Source of the DNA: an uncultured Caulobacteraceae bacterium
Lineage (GTDB): Bacteria; Pseudomonadota; Alphaproteobacteria; Caulobacterales; Caulobacteraceae
Reading direction: 5' to 3'
DNA length: 6,799 nucleotides
Assembly: GCA_903884915.1 (NCBI GenBank)
Contig: CAISGS010000458.1
Location: 1 to 6,799 of the forward strand
Shown: positions 1 through 6,714 of the stretch, one piece after another
How positions within the stretch are numbered: the stretch's first letter is position 1
Layout: every line of letters begins with the position of its first letter
Notes under the pieces: model-generated
Seen by the model: the letters and a program-made list of their open reading frames with translations, nothing else
The model's database searches: none
Told to the model about the DNA's origin: nothing
Program-made: the position numbers and the translations under genes

Positions 1-121
1 CCTTGCCGCCCGGAAATTCCCAAAGACCGGCCAAGGACTTGCCTTGTGGGCGCTTGCAGATCAGCACCCGGCCATCGACATCGACCAGCGCGCAGGCAAC
101 GACGAGAACGATGTTGGTCAT
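1..121 (-). CDS. mutT: MutT-type Nudix hydrolase (8-oxo-dGTP diphosphatase), N-terminal 40 codons only
   Basis: Reading the minus strand from the ATG at 121-119 gives 40 residues before the window edge. They begin MTNIVLVVACALVDVDGRVL and continue through KRPQGKSLAGLWEFPGGK. This is the first beta-strand region of MutT followed by the LWEFPGGK segment that leads into the Nudix box. The Nudix box itself, with its metal-binding glutamates, lies outside the window, so activity cannot be judged. Family knowledge: MutT hydrolyses 8-oxo-dGTP to the monophosphate in the cytoplasm and so prevents A:T to C:G transversions. The gene starts 34 nt after the argJ stop on the same strand, so it is probably the last seen member of the foldase-argJ-mutT operon. 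A weak purine-rich GGGTTAGG lies a few bases upstream of the ATG. Another member of the MutT/NUDIX family is possible, but the GLWEFPGGK wording fits MutT well. Confidence 0.9.
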   Translation of the reverse strand, partial: MTNIVLVVACALVDVDGRVLICKRPQGKSLAGLWEFPGGK

Positions 122-155
122 GGACGGCCTAACCCATTCTTAGCTGCGCCCATCT

Positions 156-1532
156 TTAGCTACGATAGTCGCCATTGATCTCGATATAGCGCTTGGTCAG
201 ATCGCAGGTCCAAACGGTGGCTGTCGAACGACCCACCCCGACATCGACACTGACCTCGAGCTCGGCGTTCTTCATATAGGCGCTCATGGCCTCTTCGTCA
301 TAGCTGGGCGAGACGGCGCCATCGACAGCGGCTACCAGAGGGCCAAAGCGGATGGCGAGGCGCTCGCGGCTGACCGGCTCATCTGCCCGACCGACGGCCA
401 TGACAATGCGGCCCCAGTTGGCGTCCTCACCGGCAAAGGCGGTCTTGACCAGAGGCGATTCTGCCACCGTCTTGGCGATCTTGCGCGCAGAGGCGGGCGA
501 GCGGGCGCCCGATACGGTGATCTTGACGAACTTGTTCGCCCCCTCCCCGTCCCGCACCAACTGCAGGGCCAGATCGAGCATGACCTGCTCTAGCTTGTCG
601 CGGAAGTCGGCCAAGCGGCGATCCCCGGCCCGCGAAATCTTGGGCGCGCCAGCCGCTCCGGTGGCGAACAGCAGGCAGGTATCGTTGGTCGAGGTGTCGC
701 CATCGACCGTCACCCCGTTAAAGGTCGTGCGCGTATAGAGGCTGACCAAGGTCTGAAGGGCTGCCGGAGCGATGGTCGCATCCGTCGCGATAAAGGCCAG
801 CATGGTCGCCATATCCGGGGCAATCATGCCCGAGCCCTTGGTGATCCCGGCAATATGGACCGGCACGCCATCAATCTCAGCAACGGCACTCGCGCCCTTA
901 GGGAAGGTGTCGGTGGTCATGATCGCCTGCGCCGCATCGGCCCAGGTCCGCTGACCACCATCGAGATCGGCTTCCAGTTCTGGCAGGCGAACCGTCAGCT
1001 TGGCATCGTCCAGCACCACGCCAATGACGCCGGTCGAGGCCAGCATCACATCGCGCTGGCGAATATCCAATCGCTTTGCCACAGCAGAGGCGACACGGCG
1101 CGCCGCATCAGCGCCGGGCTTGCCGGTAAAGGCATTGGCGCAGCCCGCATTGACCACGAGGGCGCGGATATCTTCGCCTTCACTGGCCTCTAGCTGCTTC
1201 TTGCACCAGTCCACGGGCGCAGAGCCAATGGCGTGACGGGTAAAGACCCCGGCGCAGCTCGTGCCCTCGGCAAAGCGCATGATCAGCACATCATCGCGCT
1301 CGTGTTTGTAATAGCCCGCCCGACCGATGGCGATCTCTACCCCAGCGACCGGCGCGATCTGGGGAAAGGGCACGGCCAAAGGCGAGACCAGCAGACCCGG
1401 CTTTCCCGGTGCTGCGGCGGCTGCCGGTTCAGGCGAAGTCGACAGGCGCTTGGCCGCCTTTTTCAAAGCGCTGGCGAAGGGATCGAGGGCTCGCTCCAAG
1501 GATTGGCCGGATTTTGGGGTTTTGGCAGTCAC
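156..1532 (-). CDS. argJ: ArgJ: glutamate N-acetyltransferase / ornithine acetyltransferase
   Basis: The 458-residue product belongs to the ArgJ family. In the cytoplasm it moves the acetyl group from N-acetylornithine to glutamate; bifunctional members also use acetyl-CoA to make N-acetylglutamate. Visible landmarks are STGVIG (166-171, oxyanion-hole region), KGSGMIAPDMATML (232-245) with the expected autocleavage site Ala242-Thr243 and nucleophile Thr243, DGDTSTND (278-285), GEDANWGRI (368-376) and the C-terminal EINGDYRS. The precursor should self-cleave into alpha and beta chains. Family proteins are usually about 400-430 residues; the excess here is an N-terminal stretch (about 1-47) with a possible amphipathic helix (residues 12-30) and an Ala/Pro-rich linker, before the conserved core starts near VSPLAVPF. 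The start is GTG, overlapping the upstream foldase stop as GTGA, which suggests translational coupling; the next in-frame Met is residue 85, inside the core, so this start is favoured. Whether it is mono- or bifunctional cannot be told from sequence. Confidence 0.96.
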   Translation of the reverse strand: MTAKTPKSGQSLERALDPFASALKKAAKRLSTSPEPAAAAAPGKPGLLVSPLAVPFPQIAPVAGVEIAIGRAGYYKHERDDVLIMRFAEGTSCAGVFTRHAIGSAPVDWCKKQLEASEGEDIRALVVNAGCANAFTGKPGADAARRVASAVAKRLDIRQRDVMLASTGVIGVVLDDAKLTVRLPELEADLDGGQRTWADAAQAIMTTDTFPKGASAVAEIDGVPVHIAGITKGSGMIAPDMATMLAFIATDATIAPAALQTLVSLYTRTTFNGVTVDGDTSTNDTCLLFATGAAGAPKISRAGDRRLADFRDKLEQVMLDLALQLVRDGEGANKFVKITVSGARSPASARKIAKTVAESPLVKTAFAGEDANWGRIVMAVGRADEPVSRERLAIRFGPLVAAVDGAVSPSYDEEAMSAYMKNAELEVSVDVGVGRSTATVWTCDLTKRYIEINGDYRS

Positions 1533-2494
1533 TTGGCGGTCTCTGGCTTGGTCGAGGAAGGGGCCGTCGCGCTCGGCGCAGCAACGGGCGGTGTCTTGGG
1601 GGCCGAGGCCGGTTCCGTGGGTGCACCTGGAACCTCTATAGGCTGTCCAATCAGGGTCTTTATGCTGGCGCGATTACGCAGTCGCTCCAACAGTTCGCGC
1701 ACCTCATCATAGGTCAAGAAGCGCACGATCTGAGGGCGGGCCGTCTCAAGCGTGATGGGCTGCTCGGGACGCCGGTCCTCGACCTTGAGGACGGCAAAGC
1801 CTGCTTCGGTCTTGAAGGGACCAACCAGTTCGCCCTTCTTGGCCGTCTTGAGGGCCACGGCATAGGCTTCGGGCATAACGTCAGAGGTGAAATAGCCCAG
1901 ATCCCCGCCATTGAACCTTGTCGCCGCATCGGTCGAGCGTTCCATGGCCAGGGCTTCAAACGAGCCCCCGGCCGCGATCAGCTTTTTGACTGCGTCGGCC
2001 TCGGCTTGGCTATTGAGCAGGATCTGGCGGGCGCGGAACTCTTCGGACTGCTTGGCCTGCTTGAGTTGGTCTTGGTAGAGGGCGCGGATGGCGTTTTCGT
2101 TGACCGCCGTCTCGACCACCTTTTCAACCAGCATATCGCCCAGGATGCGTTCGCGGGCGGCCTCAAGCCGGCGCTGCGCCCTCGGGTCCTGATCCAGTTT
2201 GCGTTTCAAAGCCTCGGCGGCCAACAGCTTTTGATCGACCACCTGATCGAGCATGCGACGAAACAGGTCCGAGGACACGTCCAAGGGCTCGCCTTCGCCG
2301 ATCAGGCCTTGAGCCACGGCTTCGCGTTTGACGTCTGAGGACCAGATGGTCTGATCGCCAACCTTGGCAGCGGCAACGTCCCCGGGCTCGGGCGGAGAAT
2401 CGGTCGATTTTCCAGGACCGCAAGCGGTCAGGATCGTCAAAACGCACAACGCCGAAAGGATCGTGCGCGCTACTGTAGCGGGGCTGGAGCGCAT
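1529..2494 (-). CDS. Parvulin-type peptidyl-prolyl isomerase (SurA/PrsA/EpsD-like) lipoprotein
   Basis: From the ATG at 2494 the product has 321 residues. It begins with Arg2, a hydrophobic segment (about 8-22) and a lipobox LTAC, so Cys25 should be lipidated; the next residue is Gly, not Asp, which favours the outer membrane facing the periplasm. Residues 40-150 resemble the helical SurA-type N-terminal chaperone domain, with many Leu/Lys/Glu helices. Residues 153-242 form a parvulin domain with the hallmark GGDLGYF (196-202) and GPFKTEAGFAVLKVEDRR. The tail from about 288 is rich in Pro, Ala, Ser and Thr and is probably disordered. Both histidines normally expected in the parvulin site (ARHILV, GxHIIK) read Gln157 and Ala234, so the domain may be a weak isomerase or mainly a chaperone. 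A GTG start at 2542 would add 16 residues ahead of the signal peptide. The ATG is preferred because GGGAG lies 9 nt upstream and a clean lipoprotein signal follows. The gene overlaps argJ by 4 nt and is divergent from secA. Confidence 0.88.
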   Translation of the reverse strand: MRSSPATVARTILSALCVLTILTACGPGKSTDSPPEPGDVAAAKVGDQTIWSSDVKREAVAQGLIGEGEPLDVSSDLFRRMLDQVVDQKLLAAEALKRKLDQDPRAQRRLEAARERILGDMLVEKVVETAVNENAIRALYQDQLKQAKQSEEFRARQILLNSQAEADAVKKLIAAGGSFEALAMERSTDAATRFNGGDLGYFTSDVMPEAYAVALKTAKKGELVGPFKTEAGFAVLKVEDRRPEQPITLETARPQIVRFLTYDEVRELLERLRNRASIKTLIGQPIEVPGAPTEPASAPKTPPVAAPSATAPSSTKPETAK

Positions 2495-2503
2495 GAAGCC
2501 AAA

Positions 2504-2508
2504 CTCCC
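2504..2508 (-). promoter_or_regulatory. Ribosome binding site deciding the foldase start
   Basis: On the minus strand this reads GGGAG, with 9 nt between it and the ATG ending at 2494. It is a better Shine-Dalgarno candidate than anything seen before the GTG at 2542, and it places the lipoprotein signal peptide at the very N-terminus. Confidence 0.6.
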
Positions 2509-2609
2509 GTACTGAAAAAGAAAAAGGGCGTCTCGTTGACACGGGTATGGGCGGTGCTTAAGTCTCGCGCGCGTGCAAGTCGAGCGGTTTTTCGTTGTCG
2601 GCGGTCCAT

Positions 2610-2622
2610 CCACAGCTTGTGG
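2610..2622. promoter_or_regulatory. Small palindrome CCACA-N3-TGTGG, possible operator
   Basis: A perfect 5-bp inverted repeat with a 3-base centre sits roughly in the middle of the divergent intergenic region. The shape is like a binding site for a dimeric regulator, but a palindrome this short can arise by chance. No regulator is encoded nearby to tie it to. Confidence 0.2.
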
Positions 2623-2727
2623 CGGGACTCATGATAAGCGAACAGGCCTCACTCGCGCTTTTGCGTTATAGTACAGACGCGCTGCGGCCCCCGCCGTGCG
2701 TTTTCCTCGCGACCATCGGACCAGTTC

Positions 2728-5493
2728 ATGCTCGGCTTCGCTAAAAAGCTCTTCGGCTCTCCCAACGACCGCAAGGTTAAGGCCTTCTCCACCCGTGCCT
2801 TGGCCATCAATGCCCTAGAGCCAAAGTTCTCGGCCCTCTCGGATGAGGAGCTTCGAGCAAAGACCGCAGAGTTCAGGGCGCGGCTCGAAAAGGGCGAAAC
2901 GCTCGATAATCTGCTCAATGAAGCCTTTGCCGTGGTGCGGGAAGCCTCCAAGCGGACCCTTGGTCAGCGCCAATATGATGTGCAGTTGGTCGGCGGCATG
3001 GTTTTGCACGAGGGCGGCATCTCGGAGATGCGCACCGGTGAAGGCAAGACGCTGGTCGCGGTGGCCCCCACCTATCTCAATGCCTTGAGCGGTAAGGGCG
3101 TGCACGTCATCACCGTCAATGACTATCTGGCCAAGCGCGACAGCGAGTGGATGGGTCAGGTCTATCGGTTCTTGGGCATGACCGTCGGCGTTATCGTCAA
3201 TGGCCTGAGCCAAGGCGACCGTCAGCGCGCCTATCGCAGCGACATCACCTATGGCACCAACAACGAGTTCGGCTTCGACTATCTTCGCGACAATCTGGTC
3301 TATTCGACCGAAGAGATGGTCCAGCGCGGCCACCACTTCACCATCGTCGACGAGGTCGACTCCATCCTGATCGACGAGGCCCGCACGCCTCTGATCATTT
3401 CTGGCCCGACCGAAGACCGGTCTGACTTCTATCGAATCATCGACGGTGTCGTGAAAGAGATGATCGTCGATGAGGCGACCTTCGACCTCGACGAAAAGCA
3501 GCGCCAGGTCCTCTTGACCGAATATGGCTCTGAAAAGGTCGAAGAGATGCTGATGGAGGCCGGTCACCTGGAGCCCGACTCAGCCGGTCTCTATGATCCT
3601 GCCAATGTCTCGGCAGTGCACCACATCAATCAGGCCCTGCGCGCTCACAAGCTCTATCAGCTTGACAAGGACTATATCGTCAAGGGCGGCGAGGTCATTC
3701 TGATCGACGAGTTCACCGGCCGGATGATGAGCGGACGGCGCCTGTCCGAAGGTCTGCACCAGGCCATCGAGGCCAAGGAGGGCGCGGACATCCAGCCCGA
3801 GAACCAGACCCTCGCCTCGGTGACCATCCAGAACTATTTCCGCCTCTATTCGAAGCTGTCGGGCATGACCGGCACCGCCTCGACCGAGGCCTCCGAATTC
3901 CACGACATCTACAAGATGGACGTGACCGAGATCCCGACCAACCGCCCCGTCATGCGCATCGACATTGATGACGAGGTCTATCGTACCGAGCGCGAGAAGA
4001 ACGCCGCCATTCTGGTCCAGATTGAAGACTGTTTCACACGCGGCCAACCGGTTCTGGTCGGTACGGTCTCCATCGAAAAGTCCGAGACCCTGTCCGAAAT
4101 CCTCAAGACTCACAAGTTCGAGCATGAGGGCAAGACCCGCACCGGCATCCCTCACAATGTGCTGAATGCGCGATATCACGAGCAAGAGGCCGTGATCGTG
4201 GCCGATGCCGGTTCGCCCGGCTCGGTGACCATCGCCACCAACATGGCCGGCCGCGGTACCGATATTCAACTTGGCGGCAATGCCGAAATGCGCATCACCC
4301 GCTGGCGTCAAGAACAGCGCGGCATGGGCATCGAAGTGACGCCGGAAATGGACAAGGCCCAGATCGATGTGATCGAGGCCGACATTGCCGACCGCCGGTC
4401 CAAGGCCTTGGCCGCTGGCGGTCTGTTCGTTCTCGGCACCGAGCGCCACGAGAGCCGCCGCATCGACAATCAGCTGCGCGGCCGGACCGGTCGTCAGGGC
4501 GACCCGGGCACCTCGAAGTTCTTCCTGTCCTGCGAAGACGACCTGCTGCGCATCTTTGCCGGTGACCGTCTGGACAGCATCATGCGCACCTTTGGTGTTC
4601 AAGAAGGCGAGGCCATTACCCACAAGTGGCTGAACAGCGCCATCGCCACCGCCCAGCGCCGGGTGGAGCAACGCAACTTTGAAATCCGTAAAAACCTGCT
4701 CAAATATGACGATGTGGTCAATGACCAGCGCAAGGCCGTCTTTGAACAGCGCCAAGAATTTATGGAGGCGGAAGACCTCTCGGAGATCATCACCGAGATG
4801 CGTCAGGACACGGTCGAGGACCTGGTCCATCGCCACCTGCCGCCCAAGGCCTATGCTGAAAATTGGGACATTGAAGGCCTGCTGGAGCGGACCGAGAACG
4901 TCCTTGGCCTGACCCTGCCTCTGCGCGAATGGGCCGCTGAAGACGGTATCGCCAATGAAGAGATGCAGGCCCGCATTCTGGCCGCAGCCGATGAGCGCGC
5001 CTCAGTCCGCCTGGCCGAACTGGGCGACGAGCAGATGCGCAAGCTGGAAAAGAACTTCCTGCTTCAGATGATCGACCTGCAATGGCGCGAGCATCTGATG
5101 CATCTGGACCATCTGCGCAACGTCATCGGCCTGCGCGGCTATGGCCAGCGTGACCCGCTGAACGAATATAAGACCGAGGCCTTCTCGCTGTTCGAAAAGC
5201 TGCTCAGCGACCTGCGCATGAACACGACGCGCTGGCTGATGACGGTCGAGTTCCGCTTCCAGCCCGAAGAGGCGCCAGCGCCCAATGCCGGTCTGTTCGA
5301 GGTCCATATGGACCCCAATACGGGCGAGAACGAGCGCTATAGCGGCGGCATCCCTGACGCCATGCCCGCCGACCAGCGCGCCAGCCTGCCCATCACCGCC
5401 CTGCCCGACGGCTGGGACCGCACGAGCCGTAACGCGGCCTGCCCTTGCGGATCTGGTCGTAAATTCAAACACTGTCACGGGTCGTTGATCTAG
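2728..5493 (+). CDS. secA: SecA, preprotein translocase motor ATPase
   Basis: The 921-residue product is full-length SecA, the cytoplasmic ATPase that binds SecB-delivered or nascent preproteins and pushes them through SecYEG. Landmarks are Walker A MRTGEGKT (101-108, Lys107), [10 protein letters not shown] (129-138), the DEAD-like box [16 protein letters not shown] (207-222), the preprotein cross-linking domain (about 225-370), [10 protein letters not shown] (378-387), [12 protein letters not shown] (502-513) and [10 protein letters not shown] (585-594) of the second motor domain. The helical scaffold/two-helix finger follows (about 775-830, with [20 protein letters not shown]). The C-terminus keeps the zinc-binding motif Cys905-x-Cys907-x8-Cys916-His917, used in SecB and phospholipid contact, after a linker of about 60 variable residues. 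The ATG start gives the normal SecA N-terminus ([18 protein letters not shown]); the Shine-Dalgarno is weak. No frameshift or missing motif is seen. A GNAT gene follows after 12 nt, probably co-transcribed. Confidence 0.99.
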   Translation: MLGFAKKLFGSPNDRKVKAFSTRALAINALEPKFSALSDEELRAKTAEFRARLEKGETLDNLLNEAFAVVREASKRTLGQRQYDVQLVGGMVLHEGGISEMRTGEGKTLVAVAPTYLNALSGKGVHVITVNDYLAKRDSEWMGQVYRFLGMTVGVIVNGLSQGDRQRAYRSDITYGTNNEFGFDYLRDNLVYSTEEMVQRGHHFTIVDEVDSILIDEARTPLIISGPTEDRSDFYRIIDGVVKEMIVDEATFDLDEKQRQVLLTEYGSEKVEEMLMEAGHLEPDSAGLYDPANVSAVHHINQALRAHKLYQLDKDYIVKGGEVILIDEFTGRMMSGRRLSEGLHQAIEAKEGADIQPENQTLASVTIQNYFRLYSKLSGMTGTASTEASEFHDIYKMDVTEIPTNRPVMRIDIDDEVYRTEREKNAAILVQIEDCFTRGQPVLVGTVSIEKSETLSEILKTHKFEHEGKTRTGIPHNVLNARYHEQEAVIVADAGSPGSVTIATNMAGRGTDIQLGGNAEMRITRWRQEQRGMGIEVTPEMDKAQIDVIEADIADRRSKALAAGGLFVLGTERHESRRIDNQLRGRTGRQGDPGTSKFFLSCEDDLLRIFAGDRLDSIMRTFGVQEGEAITHKWLNSAIATAQRRVEQRNFEIRKNLLKYDDVVNDQRKAVFEQRQEFMEAEDLSEIITEMRQDTVEDLVHRHLPPKAYAENWDIEGLLERTENVLGLTLPLREWAAEDGIANEEMQARILAAADERASVRLAELGDEQMRKLEKNFLLQMIDLQWREHLMHLDHLRNVIGLRGYGQRDPLNEYKTEAFSLFEKLLSDLRMNTTRWLMTVEFRFQPEEAPAPNAGLFEVHMDPNTGENERYSGGIPDAMPADQRASLPITALPDGWDRTSRNAACPCGSGRKFKHCHGSLI

Positions 5494-5505
5494 GCTGAGC
5501 GCAAC

Positions 5506-5982
5506 ATGTACGAGCGCCTCCTGCCGTTAGAGCCTTCCCCGGCCCTTTTGGCGCTCAACAATGCCCATGCGGTGGAACTGTCTTGGCTTGAGCCAGAGCG
5601 GTTCGCCGCTCTGGTGGCCATGGCCTTCTGGGCCAAGCAGGTCGGGGAAGCCGACGCCTTCCTCATCGCGATGGATCAGGATGCGGCCTATGACAGCCCC
5701 AACTTCCTATGGCTTCGCGCCCGCTATGAGCGGTTCGTCTATGTTGACCGCGTGGTGGTCGCCGATCACGCCCGTGGCCGAGGCCTCGCACAGCGCCTCT
5801 ACAGCGAGCTTTTCACCGCTGCCGCCAAGGCTGGTCACGCCTGCGTCCTGTGCGAAGTCAACAGCGCCCCGCCCAACCTCGCCTCCGACCGTTTCCATCT
5901 GGCCCAAGGCTTTAGCGAGATCGGGTCGGCGGAGATTTATGGTGGGGAGAAGACCGTGCGCTATTTAATGCGGGCGGTTTAG
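5506..5982 (+). CDS. GNAT-family N-acetyltransferase (COG3818-like), substrate unknown
   Basis: The 158-residue protein has the fold signature of GNAT acetyltransferases, which move acetyl from acetyl-CoA to an amine. Motif A is visible: a beta strand VYVDRVVVADHA (78-89) followed by the pyrophosphate-binding turn Arg90-Gly-Arg-Gly-Leu-Ala95 (R-x-x-G-x-A) and the helix AQRLYSELFTAAAKAG. Strand VLCEVNSAPPN (114-124) and the C-terminal SDRFHLAQGFSEIG (127-140) match motif B, and GGEKTVRYLMR (146-156) is the last strand. The overall wording resembles the uncharacterised COG3818 group, but that assignment is from memory. No signal peptide or membrane segment is present, so it should be cytoplasmic. 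The ATG lies 12 nt after the secA stop with only a poor ribosome site, suggesting translation after secA on one transcript. A role in secretion is not supported by anything beyond position; protein, peptide or small-molecule acetylation are all possible. Confidence 0.85.
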   Translation: MYERLLPLEPSPALLALNNAHAVELSWLEPERFAALVAMAFWAKQVGEADAFLIAMDQDAAYDSPNFLWLRARYERFVYVDRVVVADHARGRGLAQRLYSELFTAAAKAGHACVLCEVNSAPPNLASDRFHLAQGFSEIGSAEIYGGEKTVRYLMRAV

Positions 5983-5985
5983 GGG

Positions 5986-6082
5986 GCTTCCTCGTGCTTC
6001 GACAGGCTCAGCATGAGGAAGACTGTGAGGTCTGCGATGTTTCATTCCTCCTCATCCTGAGCCCGTCGAAGGACGAGGAGGC
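5986..6082. repeat. Family A repeat, inverted pair (possible bidirectional terminator)
   Basis: Two copies of a roughly 36-base unit lie head to head: 5986-6021 and the reverse complement at 6047-6082, matching at about 31 of 36 positions with a 25-base spacer. The core is CTTCGACAGGCTCAG flanked by CCTCGTCCT and AGGATGAGG, so each unit is itself a small hairpin with a 9-bp stem (one or two mismatches), and the pair can also form one long stem. The pair lies between the convergent acetyltransferase and Spx/ArsC-like genes, where it could stop transcription from both sides, although no T-run follows the stem. I recall this motif as a very common dispersed intergenic repeat of alphaproteobacteria. 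The open frame across it (5994-6179) is repeat-derived and not a gene. Confidence 0.8.
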
Positions 6083-6085
6083 TTC

Positions 6086-6127
6086 CCGTCTGAGTAAAAG
6101 GGTCTGGGTCCCCGCCTTCGCGGGGAA
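6086..6127 (+). repeat. Family B repeat, left copy
   Basis: The unit runs CCGTCTG, a short variable A-rich stretch, GGGTCTGGGT, then a perfect hairpin at 6109-6126 (TCCCCGC, loop CTTC, GCGGGGA). It recurs in inverted orientation at 6677-6714, where positions 6100-6127 here match at 27 of 28 bases. It sits about 20 bases beyond the stop codon of the Spx/ArsC-like gene, so its strong hairpin could protect or terminate that transcript. Its frame translates as WVPAFAG, a tell-tale of this repeat in over-called ORFs. Confidence 0.85.
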
Positions 6128-6147
6128 CATGGATAAGGGAACGCGGC

Positions 6148-6492
6148 CTAGAACAGCCCCTCATAAAGCTCTGGCTTGAACCCCAGCACCCGCCGGTCGC
6201 CCAGATCAAGCAGGGGGCGCTTGATCATCGAGGGCTGAGCCACCATCAGGGCGATGGCCTTGGCGGCATCCAGATCGGTGCGGTCGGCCTCAGGCAGCTT
6301 TTTGAAGGTGGTGCCTGCCCGGTTCAGGACCTTGTCCCAACCCAGTTCCTCGACCCATTGACCAAGTCGCGCGGCGTCAATGCCTTGGGTCTTATAGTCA
6401 TGAAAATCGTAGGCAATCCCCCGGTCGCCCAGCCACGCCCGGGCCTTGGCCACCGTGTCGCAGTTCTTGATGGCGTACATTGTCGGGGTCAT
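6148..6492 (-). CDS. Spx/ArsC-family thioredoxin-fold protein, YffB-like
   Basis: From the ATG at 6492 the product has 114 residues. It matches the ArsC/Spx superfamily, closest in wording to E. coli YffB: MYAIKNCDTVAKARAWL (5-21), YDFHDYKTQGID (28-39), ELGWDKVLNRAGTTFKKL (49-66) and PSMIKRPLLDLG (87-98). The single cysteine, Cys11 in NCDT, sits where the ArsC catalytic cysteine lies; there is no CxxC as in Bacillus Spx. Arg92 in IKRP is the conserved arginine next to the active site. Family members have been described as glutathione-linked thiol reductases, and many are labelled Spx/MgsR regulators by similarity; arsenate reduction is not shown by sequence. The frame stays open upstream to 6723, but that part is repeat DNA, so the longer 191-residue reading is rejected. 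ATG 6480 (MYAIKNC) is an alternative start; neither start has a strong ribosome site (a GGA precedes 6492). It is convergent with the GNAT gene and enclosed by repeats. Confidence 0.9.
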   Translation of the reverse strand: MTPTMYAIKNCDTVAKARAWLGDRGIAYDFHDYKTQGIDAARLGQWVEELGWDKVLNRAGTTFKKLPEADRTDLDAAKAIALMVAQPSMIKRPLLDLGDRRVLGFKPELYEGLF

Positions 6493-6528
6493 GGGAGGGT
6501 CCGTGGGAGGGTGTGGTGGGTTGGAGGG
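6493..6528 (+). other. G-quadruplex-forming motif against the Spx/ArsC-like start codon
   Basis: Six GGG tracts (6493, 6497, 6505, 6509, 6518 and 6526) are separated by loops of 1, 5, 1, 6 and 5 bases, which satisfies the usual four-tract G-quadruplex rule with tracts to spare. The G-rich strand is the template strand of the gene whose ATG ends at 6492, so the mRNA leader is C-rich. Whether it folds in the cell or affects transcription is inference. A simpler reading is that it is decayed sequence of the neighbouring GGGAGAGGG-type repeat. Confidence 0.5.
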
Positions 6529-6557
6529 AGAGCAAATTGGAGAAGACAAGGCAGTCC

Positions 6558-6640
6558 CCCTCACCCAACCCTCTCCCCCCAAGGGGGCGAGGGCTAAGAA
6601 CGGCAAAGCCCTCTCCCCGTGGGAGAGGGTTGGGTGAGGG
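6558..6640. repeat. Family C palindromic repeat with perfect 20-bp inverted arms
   Basis: Arms 6558-6577 and 6621-6640 are exact reverse complements (outer ends CCCTCACCC and GGGTGAGGG). Inside, two local hairpins compete with the long stem: 6569-6593 (10 bp with one mismatch, loop CAA) and 6609-6629 (perfect 9-bp stem CCCTCTCCC/GGGAGAGGG, loop CGT). The outer stem can be continued by CAAGG at 6547-6551 and CCTTG at 6641-6645 after a 5-base bulge. It lies about 65 bases upstream of the Spx/ArsC-like start. The shape is that of a REP/MITE-like dispersed element; I recall this motif from many proteobacterial intergenic regions. No open frame here is credible as a gene. Confidence 0.85.
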
Positions 6641-6676
6641 CCTTGCTTTCCTATTTCTTGTTTTCTGTCTACCGCT

Positions 6677-6714
6677 TTCCCCGCGAAGGCGGGGATCCAG
6701 ACCCTTACAGACGG
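6677..6714 (-). repeat. Family B repeat, right copy (inverted)
   Basis: This is the reverse-complement partner of 6086-6127. The two match at 27 of 28 bases across the hairpin part (6677-6704 here) and continue through GGGTCTGG to CCGTCTG, with the variable A-rich stretch four bases shorter here. The hairpin stem is GC-rich with a 4-base loop. Read on the minus strand in one frame it gives WIPAFAG, which explains the false N-terminal extension of the Spx/ArsC-like frame. Confidence 0.85.

Larger units (their letters stand above)
2495..2727. promoter_or_regulatory. Divergent promoter region between the foldase-argJ-mutT operon and secA
   Basis: These 233 bases carry no convincing gene and must hold promoters for both directions, because the flanking genes start away from each other. 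For secA, TATAGT at 2667-2672 is a plausible -10 element, about 55 bases before the ATG, but no matching -35 TTGAC is found 16-18 bases upstream. For the other direction, TTGCAC on the minus strand (near 2570-2577) is a possible -35 element without a clear -10. A small palindrome lies at 2610-2622. The foldase leader contains a pyrimidine tract (CTTTTTCTTTTTC on the minus strand, 2513-2525). The secA start is preceded only by a weak CGGA. The promoter positions are inference; that promoters exist here follows from the layout. Confidence 0.45.

Noticed and set aside
1409..2338. 309-codon open frame on the plus strand
   Set aside because: It runs antisense to the foldase and argJ genes, whose minus-strand products have clear family motifs; its translation shows no recognisable domain and is a high-G+C shadow.
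2495..2542. Earlier GTG start for the foldase lipoprotein
   Set aside because: It would place 16 residues including several arginines before the lipoprotein signal, and lacks a ribosome site as good as the GGGAG before the ATG at 2494.
2815..3567. 250-codon open frame on the minus strand inside secA
   Set aside because: Same reason: it lies fully opposite the conserved Walker A and DEAD-box region of SecA, which explains the base composition.
3580..4836. 418-codon open frame on the minus strand inside secA
   Set aside because: It is antisense to the SecA motor domains, has no known motif, and its His/Leu/Gly/Asp-rich wording is typical of antisense shadows of GC-rich genes.
5994..6179. 61-codon open frame on the plus strand after the GNAT gene
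   Set aside because: Its peptide (LRQAQHEE, LSPSKDEE, WVPAFAG) is the usual translation of family A and B repeats, and it overlaps the end of the Spx/ArsC-like gene.
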